64,000 nt of DNA. Source: DTFZ01 sp050260375 (lineage in GTDB: Bacteria > Bacillota > Clostridia > Christensenellales > SZUA-584). The notes beneath the pieces are model-generated. The model was not told where the DNA came from. It saw only the letters and a list, made by a program, of their open reading frames with translations, and searched no databases. The DNA is taken from the NCBI GenBank assembly GCA_050260375.1, contig JBLNCA010000045.1, forward strand, positions 62,001 to 126,000, given 5' to 3'. The translations under genes were made by a program, and so were the position numbers. Below are positions 8,168-14,176 of the stretch, piece by piece (position 1 is the first letter of the stretch; the number at the start of each line of letters is the position of its first letter).

Positions 8168-8494
8168 ATGAAATTGTTCCGGGCGGTAGGGGAGAAAGAA
8201 TTTCGACTGATTCAGCAGAACGGCTTTAAGAGTTTTCCGGCGCGTATGCCGGGCAGGCTCAAAATGAACCTCGCGCCCGACAAAGAATACGCGATGCAAA
8301 TTGCTTTAAAACGCAACACCGAAGACCGCAGAAATTACATACTTGAATTTGAAGCGGACGACAACTACATATTCTGGTTTGGTACGAAGACCGCAGACGG
8401 ACATCAGGAGTATAATATACCCGCCGAACAGATAGACGAGTTCAACAGCCATATAACAGGGCTGATATCCGTCGCGGGAGTCTTCGAAAGATAG
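8168..8494 (+). CDS. Hypothetical protein
   Basis: 108 residues, soluble, mixed alpha/beta, starting MKLFRAVGEKEFRLIQQNGF. No family is recognised with confidence. The LFRAV start and the later short aromatic strands (YIFWFG) recall small ADP-ribosyltransferase-like folds, but no catalytic triad can be assigned, so no activity is proposed. The ribosome site is a weak AGAAAGAAG stretch. It is convergent with the gene ending at 8502, only seven bases away. Confidence 0.6.
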   Translation: MKLFRAVGEKEFRLIQQNGFKSFPARMPGRLKMNLAPDKEYAMQIALKRNTEDRRNYILEFEADDNYIFWFGTKTADGHQEYNIPAEQIDEFNSHITGLISVAGVFER

Positions 8495-8501
8495 GCGCTC
8501 C

Positions 8502-8747
8502 TTAGATGATAATCATCCGGGCCTTGACGCCGTCCATCTCATTCAGCGCTTTTTCGAGCTTCTTCATCTCGTCGGTGTCTCCGGTCAGCTGAAGTATGAG
8601 CAGGCCTTCGTCGGAGCAAACGCTTCCGGCCTCGTGCAGGCCAAGCCTTACCTTTATCGAGCATCCGAAGCTGGAAAGTATCTGCTGTACGTCGGGTGAA
8701 TTCTTACGCCTCTCGTCGATTTTTACGGCCATGATGTTGTATTCCAT
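8502..8747 (-). CDS. ACT-like small regulator (TM1266/NikR-C-type)
   Basis: 81 residues. The layout matches the small ferredoxin-fold family annotated as iron-only hydrogenase system regulator (TM1266-like): NIMAVKIDERRKNSPDVQQIL, a central RLGLHEAG, and GDTDEMKKLEKALNEMDGVKAR at the end. No DNA-binding domain is present. Excellent ribosome site CAGGAGG. It is the last gene of a leftward redox operon after glutaredoxin and the FTR/rubredoxin gene, which suggests a metal- or redox-linked role, inferred from context. Confidence 0.65.
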   Translation of the reverse strand: MEYNIMAVKIDERRKNSPDVQQILSSFGCSIKVRLGLHEAGSVCSDEGLLILQLTGDTDEMKKLEKALNEMDGVKARMIII

Positions 8748-8774
8748 ATCGTTACCTCCTGTATGACAATATTG

Positions 8775-9272
8775 TTATATAAACCTTTCAAAACGTTCCG
8801 CGCCCGCTTTGCATATCGGGCATACGCGCGGAGGGCTGTTGTTAGCGCACAGATACCCGCATACGCCGCAGCGGTATACAGGGTAGGGCAGCGAAGAAAA
8901 CGCGCGGCCCTGCGAAGTGCCAGCCGCCTCGGTTCCCTGACCGCTTTGCGGCTTATTGCCTTTCGCGGTGCGCCTTTCGGGAACCTGACTTAAGGGATTC
9001 CATTTATCCGTTACATACAGCGCGCAATAGCACGCCCCGTACTCCGCGAGGTCGTCGTCGCGGTAAACGCAGGGGCATACTATGTCCATGTTGTCTTCGG
9101 GAGCGCCTTTTAAAAGGCGGCATGGACAGCTCTCAATGCCGTAACGCGCTTTGTTTGCAACAAGCCCTTCAACAAGCCCTTCCAAAAACTCCTCGTCGGG
9201 ATTGAGCGTATATCCTCCCGCGGCTGCGTCGCTTTTAAGCTTTTCAAGGCGCTTCTTTACGTCGTCCGTCAT
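8775..9272 (-). CDS. Ferredoxin-thioredoxin reductase catalytic domain fused to rubredoxin
   Basis: 165 residues. Residues 1-95 carry the FTR catalytic-chain cysteines (CPCR, CPC, CYC) that bind a 4Fe-4S cluster beside a redox disulfide. After a Gly/Ser/Gln linker, residues 131-165 form a rubredoxin-like iron site (YRCGVCGYLC, then CPICKAG). FTR passes electrons from ferredoxin to thioredoxin- or glutaredoxin-like partners, and the glutaredoxin gene lies one base upstream. The combination suggests a ferredoxin-driven thiol relay for oxygen or peroxide defence in an anaerobe. Confidence 0.85.
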   Translation of the reverse strand: MTDDVKKRLEKLKSDAAAGGYTLNPDEEFLEGLVEGLVANKARYGIESCPCRLLKGAPEDNMDIVCPCVYRDDDLAEYGACYCALYVTDKWNPLSQVPERRTAKGNKPQSGQGTEAAGTSQGRAFSSLPYPVYRCGVCGYLCANNSPPRVCPICKAGAERFERFI

Positions 9273-9273
9273 A

Positions 9274-9558
9274 TTACTCGCCTATAAGCCGTTTCAGTTT
9301 CTGCTCGTCGTAACCGATTATGCTGTAATCGGAATTTACAACAATAGTCGGATAAGACTCAGCAGGGTTGTATACCCGCTGTTCTTTAAGCACGTCGGCC
9401 TGTTCGTCGGAGGACAGAAGGTCTACGTCGACGTACGAAAACGACACGTTATGATCCCTTAAAAACGCCTTCGTCTTCCTGCACCATCCGCATGTGCTTA
9501 ACGCGAAAATCCTTATGTCTCCGTAATTGGTGCCCTCCACCTTAGTAAATTGCGCCAT
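9274..9558 (-). CDS. Glutaredoxin/thioredoxin-fold protein with CGWC motif
   Basis: 94 residues, one thioredoxin-fold domain. The active-site STCGWCRKTK lies near residue 18, and ESYPTIVV supplies the family cis-proline. It is the first gene of the leftward FTR/rubredoxin operon with a clean AAAGGA ribosome site, and it is probably the electron acceptor of the neighbouring FTR. Glutathione is unusual in Clostridia, so reduction through FTR is more likely than by glutathione; this is inference. Confidence 0.85.
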   Translation of the reverse strand: MAQFTKVEGTNYGDIRIFALSTCGWCRKTKAFLRDHNVSFSYVDVDLLSSDEQADVLKEQRVYNPAESYPTIVVNSDYSIIGYDEQKLKRLIGE

Positions 9559-9694
9559 AGAGTATTCCTTTCAATAAGCGTTACACATTCGATATTATCC
9601 CACTGGCGGCAAAAACACAATAGATTTTGGCAGTGCCGCCGCGCTTGGACAGAATTACGTTACAAATAATCCCGGAACAGTCTTTGTGATACGC

Positions 9695-10195
9695 TCAGTA
9701 TTTTGTAAACTTGGAGCCCGGCACGCCGCAAATCGGGCAGTTTTCCGGCACGGACAGCTCTATGTTGCCGCAGACGGGGCAGAGATAATAGAACACCTCT
9801 TCCTCGCTGTCTATGTTTTTGAGCGCTTCTTCGTACAACCGCGCGTGAACCTCTTCAGCCTTCATCGCGTACGTGAACGTGCGCACTGCCGCATTGTTGC
9901 CCTCCTCGGACGCCGCCTTTACAAACCCGGGGTACATATCCTTGTATTCGTGCGTTTCGCCCGCTATAGCGTCTTTAAGGTTGTCCGCCGTCGTGCCAAT
10001 CTTGCCCGCTATCTCGAATTCCTTTAAAGCGTGAAGCGTCTCCGCGTCGGCAGCCGCGCGGAAAAGCTTTGCCGCGTTCTTTTTGCCTTCAGCCCCTGCC
10101 TTTTTGGCGTACGCCGTATACTTTCTGTTTGCCTGCGACTCGCCCGCGAACGCCGCCATCAGGTTTTCCATCGTTTTGTTGTTTTCCACTGTCAT
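9695..10195 (-). CDS. rbr: Rubrerythrin
   Basis: 166 residues. The N-terminal four-helix ferritin-like domain has the diiron motifs FAGESQANRKY, DAETLHALKEF and EEVHARLYEEAL. The C-terminal rubredoxin domain has CPVCGN and CPICGVPG. It reduces hydrogen peroxide with electrons from rubredoxin or NADH systems, a cytoplasmic defence typical of anaerobes. ATG 10195 lies very close to GGGAG; the GTG two codons later has better spacing and may be used. A GGGGTCCCC-family palindrome lies 26-63 bases upstream of the start, within the leader or promoter. Confidence 0.95.
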   Translation of the reverse strand: MTVENNKTMENLMAAFAGESQANRKYTAYAKKAGAEGKKNAAKLFRAAADAETLHALKEFEIAGKIGTTADNLKDAIAGETHEYKDMYPGFVKAASEEGNNAAVRTFTYAMKAEEVHARLYEEALKNIDSEEEVFYYLCPVCGNIELSVPENCPICGVPGSKFTKY

Positions 10196-10220
10196 TCTCC
10201 CACTTAGTAGTTTTATTTAC

Positions 10221-10258
10221 ACCCCAAAAAGCCTCACGACTTTTTGGGGACCCCGATA
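10221..10258. repeat. GGGGTCCCC-family palindrome upstream of rubrerythrin
   Basis: Arms CCCCAAAAAG (10222-10231) and CTTTTTGGGG (10240-10249) are perfectly complementary, with an 8-base loop and an ACCCCG flank. It sits upstream of a start codon, unlike most copies. Confidence 0.85.
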
Positions 10259-10358
10259 AAACAACGCTTGATTTGCATTGGTTTTGATAAGCTTTAGTTT
10301 ATTATTTCATTGCTTTTGAATCATAAACAGAGGAACGCGCGCTTTTCAGTTTTTGGCC

Positions 10359-10946
10359 TCACATATCCCTGCCCAGTTCATACGCTGTTTTCAAATGCGC
10401 GGGCGCTTTGGATTCGCGCTGTTCCATGTCGTGCCTCGACGTGCCATACAGTATGACCATGCGCTTTTCCTCCGCCCGGTCTCTTATCCTGTCGCCCAGC
10501 ATTACCGTCTCCATAGCCTGCGCCTCGCCCGATTCCTTAAGCGCCTCCATAGTGTTGCCCGCTATCGCTATGACAAGCGCCTTTTTAAGCTTCTTCATCT
10601 TTGTGGCCGGCCCGTATGCGAAGCCGAACGTCCACACCCTGTCGAACCAGCCGACGAGCTTTGCGGGGGCCTCCGTCCAGAACACGGGGTAGATGAACGC
10701 TATGGCGTCCGCGGACTGTATCTTATTTTGCTCGCGCAGCACGTCTTCGTCCACGGCGCCGCCTCCTGTGTAGAAAGCGTCGCGCAGATATTCTCTTTCC
10801 GAAAACTCCGCGTTGAAGCCCATGGCGTATAAGTCCGACATTTCATACGTATGCCCGGCGTCCGCAAGGCCGCGTAAAAATTCGTTTTTCACTTCATACG
10901 TAAAGCTCTGCTCGCTCGGGTGGCAGTACACGACGAATACATGCAT
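10359..10946 (-). CDS. NAD(P)H dehydrogenase (quinone) / flavodoxin-fold reductase
   Basis: About 195 residues. Flavodoxin-like NQO1/KefF-type fold: VVYCHPSEQSFTY (FMN phosphate site), YPVFWTEAPAKLVGWFDRVW (the family hallmark) and GPATKMKKLKKALVI. It probably carries out two-electron reduction of quinones or other electrophiles with FMN or FAD. Two near starts exist; ATG 10946 follows AGGAT at a workable distance. It stands alone, leftward, between rubrerythrin and the divergent hemerythrin gene. Confidence 0.85.
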   Translation of the reverse strand: MHVFVVYCHPSEQSFTYEVKNEFLRGLADAGHTYEMSDLYAMGFNAEFSEREYLRDAFYTGGGAVDEDVLREQNKIQSADAIAFIYPVFWTEAPAKLVGWFDRVWTFGFAYGPATKMKKLKKALVIAIAGNTMEALKESGEAQAMETVMLGDRIRDRAEEKRMVILYGTSRHDMEQRESKAPAHLKTAYELGRDM

Positions 10947-11139
10947 ACACACACATCCTGAATCTTTTATTGAGTAGAATTATATCCCACAACGAGGGAG
11001 AGGGCAATATGCGGGCAAAACCGGAAGGCGGCAATGAAAAAGAGATACAGGGATGAAGCTGCGCTAATGAAGTTAACCGCATTATACGATAAATTAAATA
11101 AGACACTTTGACGGTAATATTTCATCAGGAGGATAGAAT

Positions 11140-11535
11140 ATGGAGTGGACACAGGACCTCTCGGTCGGGGTGGAGCAGATAGACAGCCAGCATAAAGAGC
11201 TGATAGCTAGGGTAAACTCGTTTTTCGACGCGATGAAGAACGGAAGCTCCGATAAGCGCGTGTTCGAGATGCTGGATTTTCTCGAAAGTTATGTGGCGTC
11301 GCATTTTAAGGACGAGGAAGCTTTGCAGGTAAGGTATGGCTACCCGGGCTACGCGGCGCATAAAAAGCTGCATGAGGATTTCAAGGCTACCGTTAAAAAC
11401 CTGCGCAAGGAGATAGAGAAGGGGTTTACGCCCGCCACGCAGTCTATGGTAGGCATGACGCTGACGAACTGGCTCCTGCTGCACATCACGAAAGAAGACA
11501 AAGCGCTGGGAAAATACATAAGAAGCAAGCAATAA
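11140..11535 (+). CDS. Bacteriohemerythrin
   Basis: 131 residues. All hemerythrin iron ligands are visible: DSQHKELI, SHFKDEEAL, HKKLHEDF and LLHITKEDKALGKY, in the usual four-helix order and length. It binds oxygen at a non-haem diiron site and probably acts as an oxygen scavenger or carrier. AGGAGG lies before ATG 11140. A strong terminator follows directly, so this is a single-gene unit. It adds to the cluster of oxygen-defence genes at 8.5-11.5 kb. Confidence 0.95.
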   Translation: MEWTQDLSVGVEQIDSQHKELIARVNSFFDAMKNGSSDKRVFEMLDFLESYVASHFKDEEALQVRYGYPGYAAHKKLHEDFKATVKNLRKEIEKGFTPATQSMVGMTLTNWLLLHITKEDKALGKYIRSKQ

Positions 11536-11546
11536 GGACAGAAACT

Positions 11547-11571
11547 AAAAAACGCCGAAAGGCGTTTTTTT
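11547..11571 (+). terminator. Intrinsic terminator after hemerythrin
   Basis: AACGCC, GAAA loop, GGCGTT, with seven T on the right and an A-run on the left. Immediately followed by a GGGGTCCCC-family palindrome. Confidence 0.9.
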
Positions 11572-11575
11572 ATAT

Positions 11576-11611
11576 CGGGGTCCCCGACAAGACGTAAGGC
11601 TTGTTGGGGTG
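11576..11611. repeat. GGGGTCCCC-family palindrome
   Basis: CGGGGTCCCC, then arms CCCCGACAAG and CTTGTTGGGG (one G-T pair) around an ACGTAAGG loop. It starts five bases after the hemerythrin terminator. Confidence 0.85.
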
Positions 11612-11770
11612 TTATCCGCTGTCAAACTGCGTTTGCCAGCGGGTTACGCACCTTGCGCTAACGCGCGGTCAGCGGTGCGTTAGTTCCAGCCATTATCAAT
11701 CTGTATATTTGCCTTTCCCCGGCAAAGCCGAATAGGAAGATACCTGTAGGGGAGGACTATCCATTCCCGA

Positions 11771-12013
11771 CTATTTTATCTCCTGATCCAAACGGGCGAA
11801 CAACGGGGAATCGAAAAACTCGGTCAACGTTATTTCAAACCCGTCGCACAGCTTCTTGATAGTTACTATGCCGGGATTGCGTGTTGTACCATTTACTATA
11901 TCATTTACCGTCGATTGTGTAACGCCGGAAATATTGCTAAGAGCGTTTACGGTAATTCCCCGTTCCTTGCATAATTCAAGTATACGCTTTACGACCGCCT
12001 TGGAAAGATTCAC
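11771..12013 (-). CDS. XRE-family repressor-like HTH protein
   Basis: About 80 residues, essentially one lambda-repressor-type HTH (ILELCKERGITVNALSNISG, then TQSTVNDIVNG) plus a short tail. GGGAGGT seven bases before the GTG at 12013 identifies that codon as the start, although the frame is open to an ATG at 12046. Three near-identical palindromes occupy the divergent promoter region next to it, so it very likely represses itself and the small gene at 12154. There is no ligand or dimerisation domain. Confidence 0.85.
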   Translation of the reverse strand: MNLSKAVVKRILELCKERGITVNALSNISGVTQSTVNDIVNGTTRNPGIVTIKKLCDGFEITLTEFFDSPLFARLDQEIK

Positions 12014-12026
12014 ACAAATACCTCCC

Positions 12027-12130
12027 AACGGAATTCCGTTTGACAACAGCGTATCATTTTACGCACAAAATGATTAACGGAATACCGTTGACATGCATGC
12101 AGGAATAATGTATGCTAACGGTAAACCGTT
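12027..12130. promoter_or_regulatory. Three AACGG-N4-CCGTT operators in a divergent promoter
   Basis: Palindromes at 12027-12040, 12076-12089 and 12117-12130 share AACGG and CCGTT arms around four variable bases. The second overlaps the -35 box and the third abuts the -10 box of the rightward promoter at 12088-12116; the first lies just upstream of the leftward ribosome site. This is the classic layout of a self-regulating XRE repressor. Confidence 0.85.
12088..12116 (+). promoter_or_regulatory. Sigma-A-type promoter for the small gene at 12154
   Basis: TTGACA at 12088-12093, a 17-base spacer and TATGCT at 12111-12116. It is flanked tightly by two of the three operators. Confidence 0.75.
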
Positions 12131-12153
12131 AATTCATCAACGCGGGGTACTAT

Positions 12154-12333
12154 ATGAAACAAAGCTTAGAAATGAAACTGCGCAAAGAGCGCGAAATATT
12201 AGACCGTTTAATCGACGAAGCGCTTGAAAACGGCACGCCGATATCCAAGACAAAGAGCATAGCTGAGCAGTGCAGGAAGGTGAATGAGATAATCATTGAG
12301 ATGAAGGCGGAGGAGGGGCAAACTTCATTCTGA
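12154..12333 (+). CDS. 59-residue coiled-coil-like protein controlled by the XRE repressor
   Basis: The highly charged helical product (KLRKEREILDRLIDEALENG, then a second helix) has the two-helix length and spacing of Spo0E-like phosphatases, but the usual SxxxD signature is not seen (CRKVNEII instead), so this link is weak. The last codons and the stop come from the end of a MITE-like repeat (TTCATTCTGA). A damaged second copy lies at 12460. The operators and a clear promoter upstream argue that it is expressed. It may be a regulator partner or a small effector. Confidence 0.6.
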   Translation: MKQSLEMKLRKEREILDRLIDEALENGTPISKTKSIAEQCRKVNEIIIEMKAEEGQTSF

Positions 12334-12419
12334 GGAGCGGAGCGACGAGAAATCTCGTCGGGTTTTTGCCAAATTACATGGGATCCTTGCCTTCATTTCA
12401 TTCCGTCTCAGGATGACAG
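12324..12419. repeat. MITE-like element, full length
   Basis: Imperfect inverted ends: TTCATTCTGAGGAGCGGAGC on the left and CTCAGGATGACAG on the right, with internal GATCCTTGCC and GACGAGA blocks. About 96 bases and no coding capacity. Its left end supplies the stop of the gene at 12154. Confidence 0.6.
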
Positions 12420-12459
12420 CTATATAAAACGTAGGGGAGGGCCTCCGCGCCCTCCCGAC

Positions 12460-12594
12460 TTTGACCGCCTTGTCTATGAGAAGATTCAAAACGGCACGCC
12501 GATATCCGAGACAAAGAGAATAGTAGAGTAGTACAGGAAGGTGGACGAGCTGATTACGAAGATTAAGGCGGAAGAAGGGAAAACGTCATTCTGA
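12460..12594 (+). pseudogene. Broken duplicate of the 59-residue gene
   Basis: Reads FDRLVYEKIQNGTPISETKR, then a TAG at 12529, then YRKVDELITKIKAEEG and TSF-stop. It aligns end to end with codons 17-59 of the gene at 12154 but lacks a start. Both copies end in the same MITE-like sequence, so the duplication happened after that repeat arrived. Confidence 0.75.
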
Positions 12595-12618
12595 GGAGTG
12601 GAGCGACGAAGAATCTTG
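12585..12618. repeat. MITE-like left end, second half-copy
   Basis: GTCATTCTGAGGAGTGGAGC followed by GACGAAGAATCTTG. It was duplicated together with the pseudogene at 12460. Confidence 0.55.
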
Positions 12619-12627
12619 TAATATCAT

Positions 12628-13518
12628 TTACTGAGAGTACGTAAATATTTCTGTAATTTTTTTTATATCTTTTTCTTTATTAATATATTTTTGTTGTTTT
12701 TCATATAGCTGCAAATTTAATTTATCGATCTTTATGTCTTTACGCCATGGTTCACCTAATCTTGAATCAATTTGTACTAGAAGATTTAGGAGGTTACTTA
12801 ATTGAATTTTAATATTCGAGGAATCAACTTTATCCCATTGATAGTTAGGAAAAGGCCAAAAATCTCTTTGGAAGCCTTCAAAGAACCAATATGTTTCTTT
12901 GTTTAATTCCCATAATATATTTACATTTTCTATAATGTTAAATTGAATTGTGCTAAATACATCATATGTAGCAAAGTTTAACAAATCTTTTCTTTTATAA
13001 ATAAAATCATAATAAGTTACATTTTCGTTCCAAAATTCATTTGAAATATTAATATCACATTGGTCTATTTGCTCATTAATAAGGTCATCTAAACCACTAT
13101 TAGTTTCAAATAATTCAAATGTTACCTCTGATTTAAATCCAAAAACTATTTGGGTTACCTCTAATAAAGCATTTGATTTATTATTGAAACCATATAAAAA
13201 AGCATATTGAATTTTTAAGGTTCGTTTTCTAGTTCTTTCACTGTTAATGAAAGTTATTACATATGCGGTAAAGAAAATAGAAATAATGATTGACTTTAAA
13301 TCTTTGATTGCGTCTAGGAAACATCGATACCAATTATACTTTATCCCAAACAAATATATAAGAAAGATGAATAAAAATAGTAATAATAATAAAGGCAGAA
13401 ATTTTAAAAGTTGAAAAAAAGCCCTGCCGATATATCTGAAAAACCGCAATAAAAGTTTAAAGATTCTTAGAATTTTAATAACCAAAGTATAATATATAAA
13501 ATAAATTTTTCTCTTCAT
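12628..13518 (-). CDS. A+T-rich membrane protein of unknown function
   Basis: 296 residues. The basic N-terminus (MKRKIYFIYY) is followed by a long hydrophobic block at about residues 36-60 (FLPLLLLLFLFIFLIYLF) and a second segment near 72-88, then a large soluble domain of about 200 residues rich in Asn, Phe, Trp and Lys. No family is recognised. Codon use and base composition are much more A+T-rich than neighbouring genes, which indicates horizontal acquisition. It sits in a repeat-filled accessory pocket beside the XRE module. A sensor or defence-related membrane protein is possible but unsupported. Confidence 0.65.
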   Translation of the reverse strand: MKRKIYFIYYTLVIKILRIFKLLLRFFRYIGRAFFQLLKFLPLLLLLFLFIFLIYLFGIKYNWYRCFLDAIKDLKSIIISIFFTAYVITFINSERTRKRTLKIQYAFLYGFNNKSNALLEVTQIVFGFKSEVTFELFETNSGLDDLINEQIDQCDINISNEFWNENVTYYDFIYKRKDLLNFATYDVFSTIQFNIIENVNILWELNKETYWFFEGFQRDFWPFPNYQWDKVDSSNIKIQLSNLLNLLVQIDSRLGEPWRKDIKIDKLNLQLYEKQQKYINKEKDIKKITEIFTYSQ

Positions 13519-13673
13519 TTTAGGATAAACTTTCTATATACTCTACTATTATATTCAATTATTGAATGTATATTTCCTTTTTTATAGGCTAACATCTAAA
13601 AAAGCAATTTGTAGTGTATACAGCTATGATTGAAAATAAAAAACGTAAGAGGAATCTTAGACTGATTGTTACC

Positions 13674-13771
13674 TGTCGTTCCGTATGCCTCGCGTGAGTT
13701 TACAAAGAATCTTATGTCATATTTTGATACGGGAATCCTTCGCCTTCGTTTCACTCCGTCTCAGGATGACA
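13674..13771. repeat. MITE-like element, diverged full copy
   Basis: Starts TGTCGTTCCG, includes ACAAAGAATCTTATG, and ends with CACTCCGTCTCAGGATGACA, matching the right end of the copy at 12324-12419. Non-coding. Confidence 0.55.
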
Positions 13772-13881
13772 GTATAGAACGGGACGGTTTTCACCGTCAC
13801 CTGCAATAATACTGCCCGGTGTGAAACGCCGGGGCAATTTTTCTTTCTTTAAGAAAAGAAGCGGGGGAGCGGGGTCAGAGC

Positions 13882-13946
13882 CCCCGTAAGTGGCGCCAGC
13901 CACGAATCCACTCCAGCGTCCCCGTAAGTGCCGTCAGGCACGAATC
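13882..13946. repeat. Two 27-bp hairpin repeats
   Basis: Units at 13882-13908 and 13920-13946 share CCCCGTAAGTG and CACGAATC. The differing interiors keep base pairing (GTGGC with GCCAC; GTGCC with GGCAC), i.e. compensatory changes. Confidence 0.6.
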
Positions 13947-13993
13947 ATAAAACGTTCCATGGTCTCATATACTCCATGGGATCCTTCGCCGCC

Positions 13994-14106
13994 TTTTGCC
14001 TCCCTCGGATGAGCGAGGTGCCCCGAAGGGGCGGAAGGAGTGATGCCTTTTCCCTCCTCCGCCCGCCATGCGGCGGGAGCCCCCTCTTTTGAGGGAGCCG
14101 GTTTTT
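13994..14106. repeat. Palindromic intergenic element (CCTCCCTCGGATGAG type)
   Basis: It contains TGCCCCGAAGGGGCGGA and GCCCGCCATGCGGCGGGAG hairpins between ends CCTCCCTC and GAGGGAGCC. This element type is common in Clostridia genomes by my recollection. It does not code. The whole gap 13519-14176 appears to be a sink for such repeats. Confidence 0.55.
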
Positions 14107-14145
14107 GTCGGCCCCCAAGGTACGGTTTGAACCTACGACAAACAA

Positions 14146-14172
14146 ACGGGACGGCGTGGAAGCCGTCCCCTG
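14146..14172 (-). terminator. Terminator after clpB
   Basis: GGGACGGC and GCCGTCCC form a perfect 8-base stem with a 6-base loop. On the minus strand it is followed by a T-rich GTTTGTTTGT stretch. Confidence 0.7.
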
Positions 14173-14176
14173 CAAA

